Origin: Bacillota bacterium
Lineage (GTDB): Bacteria > Bacillota > Clostridia > Christensenellales > Aristaeellaceae
Assembly: GCA_009787135.1 (NCBI GenBank)
Contig: WRGP01000153.1
Span: 1 to 7,700, forward strand
Direction of reading: 5' to 3'
DNA length: 7,700 nucleotides
In this document: piece by piece, positions 1 to 6,503 of the stretch
How the letters are laid out: the number at the start of each line of letters is the position of its first letter
Numbering within the stretch: position 1 is the first letter of the stretch
Translations under genes and position numbers: made by a program
Notes under the pieces: model-generated
Seen by the model: only the letters and a program-made list of their open reading frames with translations
Database searches by the model: none
What the model was told of the DNA's origin: nothing

Positions 1-658
1 CCCGCCGCAGATTGACGGCATAGAGATTTTCAACGGCAACCCGCGCCACAACAGCCAGAACCGGCTGGCGGCCGGCTTTGCCGCGCGGCATGGCCTACGC
101 ACGATCGTGGGATCGGACATACACCACAAGGGCGACGCGGGCGCGGTGGGCATGATGGTACCGCGGGAGGCATTAACGCCCAAAAGATTCGCGGCCTGGC
201 TCAGGGCAACGCCGCATCCGCGCGTGCAGTATGAGGAGCCGCCGCGCGACGGCATCCGCTACCGGTCGGAAGCGATCCCGGGCAGGGCCATGCTGGAGGC
301 GCTCTACCGCGACGCGGGATGGACGAGCTACACGAAGAACATGGAAAGCGCTGTGCGGGGCATTGAGGAATCAGCGCGCGTGGTCACCGCGTGGGATGAC
401 ACCCTCCTTGCCGGCATGGCACGCGCCGTGGGGGATGGGTATACCATCCTCTACATACAGGATATTTTGGTGCTGGGAACGTACCGGCGGCGGGGCATCG
501 GGCGCGAACTGACGCGCCGGCTGCTCGCGCCGTTTAAGGACGTGCGGCAGATTGTGCTCATCACGGAGGACGCGGTGGATACCCGGGGGTTTTACAAGGC
601 GTGCGGGTTCGAGCGGATTGACGCGTATAACTGCGTGGGGTATATACGGTTACAGTAA
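1..658 (+). CDS. PHP-domain / GNAT acetyltransferase fusion protein, 5'-truncated by window edge
   Basis: This is the C-terminal 218 residues of a longer protein; the frame is open from base 2 to the TAA at 656-658. Residues about 1-75 look like the end of a PHP (polymerase and histidinol phosphatase-type) domain: IDGIEIFNGNPRHNSQN near the edge, then GSDIHH (residues 37-42), whose Asp39 and His41 match the last metal-binding motif of PHP phosphoesterases. Residues about 85-218 form a GNAT N-acetyltransferase domain, with a beta strand (ILYIQDILVL), the acetyl-CoA loop RRRGIG (residues 162-167) and a C-terminal FYKACGF motif. The GTG at 107 could be taken as a start, but it is the Val just before GSD inside the PHP motif and has no ribosome binding site, so the true start lies outside the window. 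No start codon sits at the domain boundary (around IRYRSEAIPG), so this reads as a real fusion. Substrates of both domains are unknown. Confidence 0.82.
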   Translation, partial: PPQIDGIEIFNGNPRHNSQNRLAAGFAARHGLRTIVGSDIHHKGDAGAVGMMVPREALTPKRFAAWLRATPHPRVQYEEPPRDGIRYRSEAIPGRAMLEALYRDAGWTSYTKNMESAVRGIEESARVVTAWDDTLLAGMARAVGDGYTILYIQDILVLGTYRRRGIGRELTRRLLAPFKDVRQIVLITEDAVDTRGFYKACGFERIDAYNCVGYIRLQ

Positions 659-716
659 GCCGATGATTTTGAAGGGCATATATAGCATATTGCATAAAAG
701 GTTTTTGAAAATGGCA

Positions 717-745
717 TTGACATCATCTTCCTGGCCATATATAAT
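717..745 (+). promoter_or_regulatory. Perfect consensus sigma-A promoter for the redox operon
   Basis: TTGACA at 717-722 and TATAAT at 740-745 are separated by exactly 17 bases. Both hexamers match the housekeeping sigma-A/sigma-70 consensus at every position. Transcription should start near 752, leaving a leader of about 60 bases before the ATG at 814. It lies in the AT-rich gap after the PHP-GNAT gene and points at the flavoprotein gene. Confidence 0.88.
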
Positions 746-761
746 GCTGATAGAATATATG
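736..761. repeat. AT-rich inverted repeat over the -10 box and start site (possible operator)
   Basis: CATATAT at 736-742 is the exact reverse complement of ATATATG at 755-761, with 12 bases between. The left arm covers the start of the -10 box and the right arm lies just past the expected transcription start. The position suits a repressor site on a very strong promoter. The arms are short and almost pure A/T, so chance is a real alternative. Confidence 0.3.
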
Positions 762-801
762 ACGAGGTAATTATTATATTTTTGCCTTTTCTAAAAATCT
801 T

Positions 802-807
802 GGAGGT
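802..807 (+). promoter_or_regulatory. Ribosome binding site of the Isf-like flavoprotein
   Basis: GGAGGT lies 6 bases before the ATG at 814, a near-perfect Shine-Dalgarno match that fixes the start of the gene. Confidence 0.85.
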
Positions 808-813
808 GGGCGC

Positions 814-1389
814 ATGAAAAAGGTACTCGCGATTTTAGGAAGCCCAAAGACAAACGGCAACGCCGCCAAAATGCTTGATATTGCAATTGATCAGGCGGAG
901 AAGCAAAATTATGAGGTTACACGCGTAAACCTATACGAGAAAAGTATCGCGTACTGTACCGGCTGTATGAAATGCAGGGTGGATGGTGTTTGTGTAATAA
1001 AAGATGACCTGCAGGAAATACGCCGGCAGCTAATCGAGTGTGACCTTGTTATTATCAGCAGTCCAACGTATTTTGCCAATGTACCGGCGGTCGTCAAGAA
1101 TCTTTTCGATAGACTGGCGGGAGCCGTCTATGACGATAATCACGGCATGATACCCAAACCCAAGTTATCTTCAGCGCAACGATATATTCTGATGACTACC
1201 TGCAATACACCCGCACCTTTTGACAGGCTGGCCGGGCAGAGCGCAGGAAGTATCAGGGCGATGAAAGAGTTTTTTCATATATCAGGGATGAAGTGCAAAG
1301 GTATAGTCGTCTTTGCCGGAACGAGAAAAGCAAAAGAAATACCGGCAGGCATTGTTCGCAAAATTACTAAATTGGTCTCTTTCTCTTGA
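814..1389 (+). CDS. Flavodoxin-fold NAD(P)H-dependent oxidoreductase, iron-sulfur flavoprotein-like
   Basis: The 191-residue protein has a flavodoxin-like fold of the NADPH-dependent FMN reductase / iron-sulfur flavoprotein group. Visible features are strand KKVLAILGS, the FMN phosphate loop GSPKTNGNAAKM (residues 9-20), and SSPTYFANVPAVVKNLFDRL (82-101), typical of flavin binding in this family. Cys48, Cys51, Cys54 and Cys60 form CX2CX2CX5C, which fits the compact CX2CX2CX4-7C motif that binds a [4Fe-4S] cluster in archaeal and clostridial iron-sulfur flavoproteins. Many bacterial relatives keep similar cysteines, so the cluster is likely but unproven. There is no signal peptide, so it is cytoplasmic. 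The start is set by GGAGGT at 802-807. It is the first gene downstream of the perfect promoter, and the next gene begins 36 bases after its stop, so the two are probably co-transcribed. Its electron donor and substrate are not visible. Composition is more AT-rich than the glycogen genes. Confidence 0.87.
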   Translation: MKKVLAILGSPKTNGNAAKMLDIAIDQAEKQNYEVTRVNLYEKSIAYCTGCMKCRVDGVCVIKDDLQEIRRQLIECDLVIISSPTYFANVPAVVKNLFDRLAGAVYDDNHGMIPKPKLSSAQRYILMTTCNTPAPFDRLAGQSAGSIRAMKEFFHISGMKCKGIVVFAGTRKAKEIPAGIVRKITKLVSFS

Positions 1390-1414
1390 TTGAGCGCGAC
1401 GGATAATGGTGAAT

Positions 1415-1420
1415 GGAGGA
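1415..1420 (+). promoter_or_regulatory. Ribosome binding site fixing the GTG start of the EFR1-type protein
   Basis: GGAGGA lies 5 bases before the GTG at 1426. The upstream in-frame TTG at 1390 directly touches the previous stop codon and has no such site, so the GTG start is preferred. Confidence 0.78.
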
Positions 1421-1425
1421 TAACG

Positions 1426-2142
1426 GTGAATAAGGAAGTTTTGATTATATGCCATTCTATATACCGTGGAAACACGCGAAAACTGGCCTCGGCAATGGCG
1501 CGCAAAATCAACTGCCGCTCGGTAACGGTGGAGGAAGCCATTTCCAATGACCTTCAACGGTATCAATATATAGGCCTTGGAAGCGGGATTTATTTTACCG
1601 CCCATCACCCTAAAATATTTGAACTGCTTACATTTCTAAACAGCGAGCAACGTGTATTCCTTTTTTCGACACATGGCGCGCCCTTTCTTGGCAAGTACCA
1701 TGTGGCATTGAAAACGGCTTTGGAGAACCAAAAGATTTCTGTTTTAGGTGAATTTTCCTGCCGCGGCTATGATTGCACAGGCCCATTCATCATTATCGGC
1801 GGAGGAAACAAGGGGAAACCCAATGAATTTGACCTGCGCAGGGCGGAGCGTTTTATAGGGAAATTGTTACCTCAATACAGCAGTGCCGCCGACAAAACAG
1901 CAAATGGCGAGCATATAAAAATAAGATTTGATGATTGCACCGGCTGCGGCAAATGCATAAAGATATGCCCCCTAAACGTATATAAAATGGAAAATCAAAA
2001 ACCATTCGTGAATTGTGAAGATGATTGCATTCACTGCAATTTATGCAGAGATTGCTGCCCCGTGCACGCAATTTCAATTCAACATTCCTGGAAAGAGGCG
2101 ATCGGTATCGCCAAGCGGAACGCAAAGAAACGTTCCCTATAA
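1426..2142 (+). CDS. EFR1-family flavodoxin / 2x[4Fe-4S] ferredoxin fusion
   Basis: From the GTG at 1426 this is a 238-residue protein. Residues about 1-150 form a flavodoxin domain: strand VLIICHS, the FMN phosphate loop SIYRGNTRKLA (11-21), then GSGIYFTAHH and STHGAPFLGKY (81-91). Residues about 165-220 form a bacterial-type ferredoxin domain with two CX2CX2CX3CP motifs: Cys171, 174, 177, 181 and Cys201, 204, 207, 211. Two extra cysteines sit at 197 and 210. This layout matches the family named EFR1 ferredoxin, whose physiological role is poorly known. The protein probably moves electrons between FMN and two [4Fe-4S] clusters in the cytoplasm. The previous gene, also a flavoprotein with a likely Fe-S cluster, is 36 bases upstream and shares the promoter at 717-745. 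A longer version from TTG at 1390 would add 12 unlikely residues. The gene ends only 12 bases from the end of the convergent GH13 gene. Confidence 0.87.
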   Translation: MNKEVLIICHSIYRGNTRKLASAMARKINCRSVTVEEAISNDLQRYQYIGLGSGIYFTAHHPKIFELLTFLNSEQRVFLFSTHGAPFLGKYHVALKTALENQKISVLGEFSCRGYDCTGPFIIIGGGNKGKPNEFDLRRAERFIGKLLPQYSSAADKTANGEHIKIRFDDCTGCGKCIKICPLNVYKMENQKPFVNCEDDCIHCNLCRDCCPVHAISIQHSWKEAIGIAKRNAKKRSL

Positions 2143-2154
2143 CATCACCGTTGC

Positions 2155-3942
2155 CTATGCTTCCCACCCAACGCTGCCGTAAGCCCCAAGCGCTATGGTT
2201 TGCCCGTCTATGTGTATCGTATGAATATGATCGCCGCGGTTAAGCGCGGTGTACGCGGTTTGGCCGGGCGTCTCCCGCTTGATGACGAGGATATCCGGCG
2301 TGGGCGCGTCTATCGAAAGCGCGCCGCCGCTGAGCGCCGGCACTGTCCGCTTGCGGCGGAGCCCCTCCCGGAAGGCGTCCGTGAGCGTTTTGTCCTCGCG
2401 GCCCCAGGGGAACGTCGCGCGGTTGAACGGGTCGGCCGCGCCTTCCATGCCCGCCTCGTCGCCATAGTATACGCAGGGCATGCCCGGCATGGCCACGATG
2501 AGCGCAAGGAGCATTTTCAGGCGTTTCACGCCCAAGGCGCGCTGTTTTTCCGTCAGCGCCAGCCGGGCGCGGTCTTGGTGCGACAGATTTTCACCCTCCA
2601 CGCCGGCCAGCACGTTAAGAATGCGCGGGCGGTCGTGGCTGCCCAGCACGTTGAGCAGCGCCTCCGTGAAAGGCGGGGGGTAATTTTCGTACAGGGAATC
2701 CATCCGCCGTTTGAACCCGGCGGCGTCTAGGCCGCCTGTCAAGAAGCCGATGGCCGCCTCGCGGAGCGGGTAGTTCATCACGCCATCGAAGGTATCGCCC
2801 AGGCAGTAGCTGCGCATTTGATCGTAGGAAACCTTGTGCGACGCGTCCTCCCATACCTCGCCGATGAGAATCCCCTCCGGCGCTACGGCTTTCACGCTGC
2901 GCCGCATGAGCGCAAGGTACTCCATGGGCAGTTCGTCCGCCACGTCGATGCGCCAACCATCCGCCCCCAGCCTTGGCCACTTTCGCACAACGGCACTCTC
3001 GCCCGTTAGAAAATAATCGATGACCTCAGGCTGGTGCTTGTTGAGGTTTGGCAGGGTCTCAAAGCCCCACCAGCACTTGTACATGTCCGGCCAGTGCTCG
3101 AACAGATACCAGTTGCGGTAGGGGGAATCCGGCGTGGCGCGCGCGCTCTGGAAGAAGGGGTTGACGTTGCCGGAGTGGTTGAATACCCCGTCCAGCACGA
3201 TGCGGATGCCCAGTGCTTTCGCGGCCGCGCACAGCGAACAAAAATCCTGTTCGTCGCCCAGCAGAGGATCAATGGTCATCCAGTCCGTGGTGTCAAAGCG
3301 ATGGTTGGTCGCCGCGTGAAAGATAGGATTGAGGTAGATGCCCGTCACGCCCAGCGACGCAAGATAGGGAAGCTTTTCCACAATACCCGTCAACGTGCCG
3401 CCGAAAAAGTCGTACGGCACGCTGTCGCCGGTGGCCGGGTCCATCATAAGGCCGGGCAGGTCGTCCCAACTTTCATGGACCATGCGTCCCTCCGGCGCGG
3501 ATGGCATGTTTCCTCCCCGCGCGAAACGATCGGGGAAAATCTGATAGAATACGGCCCCGCGCGTCCATGCGGGCGTTTCATAGGCTGGGTCGTACACGGT
3601 AATCTGAAACGAGCGCACCTCGTGCCAAACGAACGCGCCCTCGCCGCCCAGGCCGTCCTCCGCGTTGCCGTACCAATAGAATTGGCCGCCCTGCCACACC
3701 TGAAAATCGTACCAGAGCAGGCAGGGGGATTCTGGCAGGTTAAAGACCGCCTCATACAGCGCGGGATCCGTGGTCAAGGGCCGCATGGGGTAAAAGCTCT
3801 CTTTGTCGAACCATACGTGCAGGTGGACCGCTTCCGGCAGGCCCCCTTCCAAGCGCAGGCGCAAGGTAACCTTCGCGCCGCAAGGCTGGCTGCCCGTTGG
3901 GCTTCGGTAGAGGGGATTGCGGCTATGATGATAAAACTGCAT
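2155..3942 (-). CDS. GH13 alpha-amylase-family glycosidase (neopullulanase/cyclomaltodextrinase-like)
   Basis: A 595-residue cytoplasmic enzyme with no signal peptide, expected to cleave alpha-glucosidic bonds in maltodextrins, pullulan-like or glycogen-derived oligosaccharides. Residues about 1-120 form an N-terminal beta domain like those of neopullulanases, followed by the catalytic barrel beginning near GAVFYQIFPDRFARG. GH13 regions are visible: I, DGVFNH (251-256); V, LPNLN (297-301), close to the MPKLN of the neopullulanase subfamily; II, GWRIDVADE with nucleophile Asp333; III, GEVWED with acid/base Glu362; IV, GSHDRPR with Asp437. All three catalytic acids are present. Region IV has Arg where HDT is usual. 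The start is uncertain: ATG 3954, GTG 3951 and ATG 3942 are all in frame. I prefer 3942 because GGTGA lies 5 bases before it and the family usually begins close to the HSxNPLYRSP segment; GTG 3951 would give a 4-base GTGA overlap with glgP. It is the second gene of the glgP operon. The exact substrate is not determinable. Confidence 0.9.
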   Translation of the reverse strand: MQFYHHSRNPLYRSPTGSQPCGAKVTLRLRLEGGLPEAVHLHVWFDKESFYPMRPLTTDPALYEAVFNLPESPCLLWYDFQVWQGGQFYWYGNAEDGLGGEGAFVWHEVRSFQITVYDPAYETPAWTRGAVFYQIFPDRFARGGNMPSAPEGRMVHESWDDLPGLMMDPATGDSVPYDFFGGTLTGIVEKLPYLASLGVTGIYLNPIFHAATNHRFDTTDWMTIDPLLGDEQDFCSLCAAAKALGIRIVLDGVFNHSGNVNPFFQSARATPDSPYRNWYLFEHWPDMYKCWWGFETLPNLNKHQPEVIDYFLTGESAVVRKWPRLGADGWRIDVADELPMEYLALMRRSVKAVAPEGILIGEVWEDASHKVSYDQMRSYCLGDTFDGVMNYPLREAAIGFLTGGLDAAGFKRRMDSLYENYPPPFTEALLNVLGSHDRPRILNVLAGVEGENLSHQDRARLALTEKQRALGVKRLKMLLALIVAMPGMPCVYYGDEAGMEGAADPFNRATFPWGREDKTLTDAFREGLRRKRTVPALSGGALSIDAPTPDILVIKRETPGQTAYTALNRGDHIHTIHIDGQTIALGAYGSVGWEA

Positions 3943-3947
3943 GCGCG

Positions 3948-6398
3948 TCACCATTTGGCAGGCGCGAGATGCCAGATGTTCTCGTTATACTCGCGGATGG
4001 TGCGGTCGCTGGAGAACACGCCGGCGCAGGCGGTGTTCGCGATGGCCATGCGCTGCCACTTATCAAAATTCTGATAATCCGCGCTGACGTACTTTTGCGC
4101 CATGGTGTAGGAGCCAAAATCCTTAAGCACCAGATACGGATCGGCCATGCCGCCAAAGTCGCCAAAGAGCAGGGAATGGTGCAGCTCGGCAAACGTGCCG
4201 CTATCCGACAGCGTGCCGTCGAGCATTTGATTCATCGCGCGGCGGATTTCCTGATTTTGCTCATATATCGTGGAGGCTTGGTAGGCGCCGTTCGCGTACA
4301 GGGACTCGACCTCACGCGCGCGCGCGCCGAAGATGTAGATGTTCTCGCGGCCCACCGCGTCGCGCATTTCCACATTCGCGCCGTCCAGCGTGCCGATGGT
4401 CAGGCTGCCGTTGATCATGAACTTCATGTTCCCGGTGCCGGACGCTTCCTTGCTGGCCGTGGAGAGCTGCTCGGACAGTTCCGTAGCCGGGATGAGCACC
4501 TCGGCGGCGGAGACGCGGTAGTTCTCCAGGAAGATGATTTTCAGCATCTTGCTGGCGCGCGGGTGCTTTTCGATCAGTTGGCCTACGCAGTTGATGAAAT
4601 GGATGATCTGCTTGGCGCGGCGGTAGCCAGGCGAAGCCTTCGCGCTGAAGACGACGCAACGCGGCGGCATGGTGAAATTCGGATTGTCCACGATGCGGTT
4701 GTAGAGCACGAGCAGGTTCAGCGCGTTGAGAAGCTGCCGCTTGTATTCGTGCAGGCGTTTGGCCTGCGTGTCGAGCATGAAGTCAGGATCAAACCCTTCG
4801 CGCTGGGTGAGGATGAGCCACTGGGACAGGCGCAGCTTGTTCTCCCGTTTGATCTTGGCGAACTGCTGGCGGAAGGAAGCGTCCTCGCGCAGGGGCATCA
4901 ATTCGCTGAGGGCCTCGGCGTCGGTCTTCCACCTCTCGCCGATAGCGTCCGTGATCAGGCCGGACAGGCGCGGGTTGGCCAGCATCAGCCAGCGGCGGGG
5001 GGTGATGCCGTTAGTGATGGCCGTCAGCTTGCCGGGCATGACGAGGTTAAAATCGTGGAAGGTGCTGCGCTTTAGGATTTCACCGTGCAGCTGGGAGACG
5101 CCGTTGACCGAGTAGGCGTACGCCACGCACAGGTTCGCCATGTGAACCTGCCCGTAGGCGAGAATGGCCATGTGGGCGATACGGTCCCACTCGCCGGGAA
5201 ATTTTTCCCACAGCTGTTCGCACAGGCGGCGGTTGAGCTCCTGCAGAATCTGGTAGACGCGCGGGAATTGCTGGCGCACCATGTCCTCCGGCCAGCGTTC
5301 CAGCGCTTCGGTCATAATGGTGTGGTTGGTATAGGCTACCATGCCCCGCACGATGGACTCCGCGTCCTCCCAGGTGAAGCCTTCCACATCCATGAGAATG
5401 CGCATCATCTCCGGAATGGCCAGGCCCGGGTGCGTATCGTTGATGTGGATGACAGCCTTCGCCGGCAAAAGGCGCAGGTCGTGGCCGTGCTCGCGCTTGT
5501 AGTCTATGACGATGCGCTGAAGCGTGGCGGAGGTGAAAAAATACTGCTGGTTGAGGCGGAGCTGCTTGCCCTCAAAATGATCGTCCTCCGGGTAGAGGAC
5601 CTTGCACAGCACCTCCGCGAAGGTGCGGCCTTCCAGCGCCTTGGCGTAGTTGCCCCGGCCAAAGGAGGTGAGGTCAATGGATTTGGGCGACTGCGCGTGC
5701 CACATGCGCAGGGTGTTGACCATATCCGTGTCATAGCCGGTGACCGGCATGTCGTATGGCACGGCGGTGACGGGGATGTAGTCAATGTACTTGAAGCGCG
5801 GCTCCCCGTTGACCCAATCCTCCTCCAGGCGGCCGCCAAAGCGAACCTCCACGCTGTCCTCGGGCACGGACACCTCCCAGGCGTTGCCGTTCTCCAGCCA
5901 GTCGTCGGGCAGTTCGACCTGCTGGCCGTCCACAATGCGCTGGCGGAACAGGCCGTATTCGTAGCGGAGGGTGCAGCCCATGGCGGGCAGGTTTTCCGTG
6001 GTAAGCGAGTCCATAAAGCACGCCGCGAGCCGCCCCAGGCCGCCGTTGCCAAGGCCGGGCTCCGGCTCAAGGCGTACGATCTCCTCAAGGCTGATGCCAA
6101 GTTCGTCAAAGGCTTCCATGTATTCCTTGGTGGCGCAGAGATTGAGCAGGTTGGACTCGAGCGAGCGGCCAACGAGGAATTCCGCGGAAAGATAATAAAG
6201 CCTCCGCCCGGCCGCGTCACGCACGGCGCGGCGGGCGGAGACGAACTTGCTCATAACCTGATCCCGGACGGTGGAAGCGATAGCCTTGTAAATTTGAATG
6301 GGCGCGGCTTCCGCGAGTAAGCAGCCGTTATACCGCTGCAGCTTGCCGGTGATGCTTTTCTTGATCTCCTCTTTTGTTAAGACGGCATGATGTTGCAT
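3948..6398 (-). CDS. glgP: Glycogen/maltodextrin phosphorylase
   Basis: The enzyme removes glucose units from the non-reducing ends of alpha-1,4-glucans with phosphate, giving glucose-1-phosphate; it uses pyridoxal phosphate and acts in the cytoplasm. It is 816 residues, the usual length for bacterial phosphorylases, and appears intact. Diagnostic segments in order are EPEPGLGNGGLGRLAACF (111-128), INDTHPGLAIPE (319-330), ITNGITPRRW (461-470), RLHEYKRQLLN (548-558), and SGTGNMKF (653-660), in which Lys659 is the cofactor-binding lysine. The ATG is supported by AAGGAG at 6407-6412, 8 bases upstream. A candidate promoter lies at 6435-6463. The stop codon TGA (3948-3950) overlaps or almost touches the start of the GH13 gene, so the two are translated from one message. 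No glgB, glgC, glgD or glgA is in the window, so this is a breakdown unit rather than the synthesis cluster. Preference for glycogen over maltodextrin cannot be judged by eye. Confidence 0.97.
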   Translation of the reverse strand: MQHHAVLTKEEIKKSITGKLQRYNGCLLAEAAPIQIYKAIASTVRDQVMSKFVSARRAVRDAAGRRLYYLSAEFLVGRSLESNLLNLCATKEYMEAFDELGISLEEIVRLEPEPGLGNGGLGRLAACFMDSLTTENLPAMGCTLRYEYGLFRQRIVDGQQVELPDDWLENGNAWEVSVPEDSVEVRFGGRLEEDWVNGEPRFKYIDYIPVTAVPYDMPVTGYDTDMVNTLRMWHAQSPKSIDLTSFGRGNYAKALEGRTFAEVLCKVLYPEDDHFEGKQLRLNQQYFFTSATLQRIVIDYKREHGHDLRLLPAKAVIHINDTHPGLAIPEMMRILMDVEGFTWEDAESIVRGMVAYTNHTIMTEALERWPEDMVRQQFPRVYQILQELNRRLCEQLWEKFPGEWDRIAHMAILAYGQVHMANLCVAYAYSVNGVSQLHGEILKRSTFHDFNLVMPGKLTAITNGITPRRWLMLANPRLSGLITDAIGERWKTDAEALSELMPLREDASFRQQFAKIKRENKLRLSQWLILTQREGFDPDFMLDTQAKRLHEYKRQLLNALNLLVLYNRIVDNPNFTMPPRCVVFSAKASPGYRRAKQIIHFINCVGQLIEKHPRASKMLKIIFLENYRVSAAEVLIPATELSEQLSTASKEASGTGNMKFMINGSLTIGTLDGANVEMRDAVGRENIYIFGARAREVESLYANGAYQASTIYEQNQEIRRAMNQMLDGTLSDSGTFAELHHSLLFGDFGGMADPYLVLKDFGSYTMAQKYVSADYQNFDKWQRMAIANTACAGVFSSDRTIREYNENIWHLAPAKW

Positions 6399-6406
6399 GG
6401 AACCCT

Positions 6407-6412
6407 CTCCTT
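6407..6412 (-). promoter_or_regulatory. Ribosome binding site of glgP
   Basis: On the minus strand AAGGAG lies 8 bases before the glgP ATG (6398), followed by a further purine-rich AGGG. This supports the chosen start. Confidence 0.72.
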
Positions 6413-6434
6413 CGTTCAGTCGTCATGAGAACAT

Positions 6435-6463
6435 AGTATAACAGACATGTGGGTCATGTGCAA
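6435..6463 (-). promoter_or_regulatory. Candidate promoter of the glgP-GH13 operon
   Basis: On the minus strand the -10 box TATACT (6435-6440) is preceded by TG at the extended -10 position. TTGCAC (6458-6463) sits 17 bases upstream as a weak -35 (3 of 6 matches). The predicted start near 6428 gives a leader of about 30 bases before the ATG at 6398. The -10 is good; the -35 is poor, but an extended -10 can make up for that. Confidence 0.5.
6446..6460. repeat. CATGTG direct repeat inside the glgP promoter (possible regulator site)
   Basis: CATGTG occurs at 6446-6451 and again at 6455-6460, 9 bases apart start to start. Read differently, ACATG (6445-6449) and CATGT (6455-6459) form a short dyad. 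The repeats fall between the proposed -35 and -10 boxes, where a regulator could block polymerase. The units are short and chance is possible. Confidence 0.25.
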
Positions 6464-6503
6464 CGTAGGATAGACCAAATCACTATATTTTATAAGATTG
6501 GAT

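Noticed and set aside
107..658. GTG 107 as the true start of the acetyltransferase
   Set aside because: It falls within the conserved TIVGSDIHH stretch of the PHP domain, has no ribosome binding site, and the frame continues upstream with PHP-like sequence.
2117..2136. Hairpin GGAACG / CGTTCC near the end of the EFR1-type gene as a terminator
   Set aside because: The stem is only 6 bp with an 8-base loop, lies inside the coding sequence and has no T-run after it. It does not look like a rho-independent terminator for either convergent operon.
3034..6320. Long plus-strand open frames (3034-4074, 3897-5075 and 5085-6320) opposite glgP and the GH13 gene
   Set aside because: They are antisense to two genes with complete catalytic motifs. 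Their translations are rich in Ala, Arg, His and Val with no recognisable domain, as expected from the reverse strand of GC-rich coding sequence.
6464..6503. Terminator after the PhzF-like gene
   Set aside because: On the minus strand CCAAT and ATTTGG near 6474-6501 could pair only with a bulge, and no T-run follows. I see no supported terminator there.
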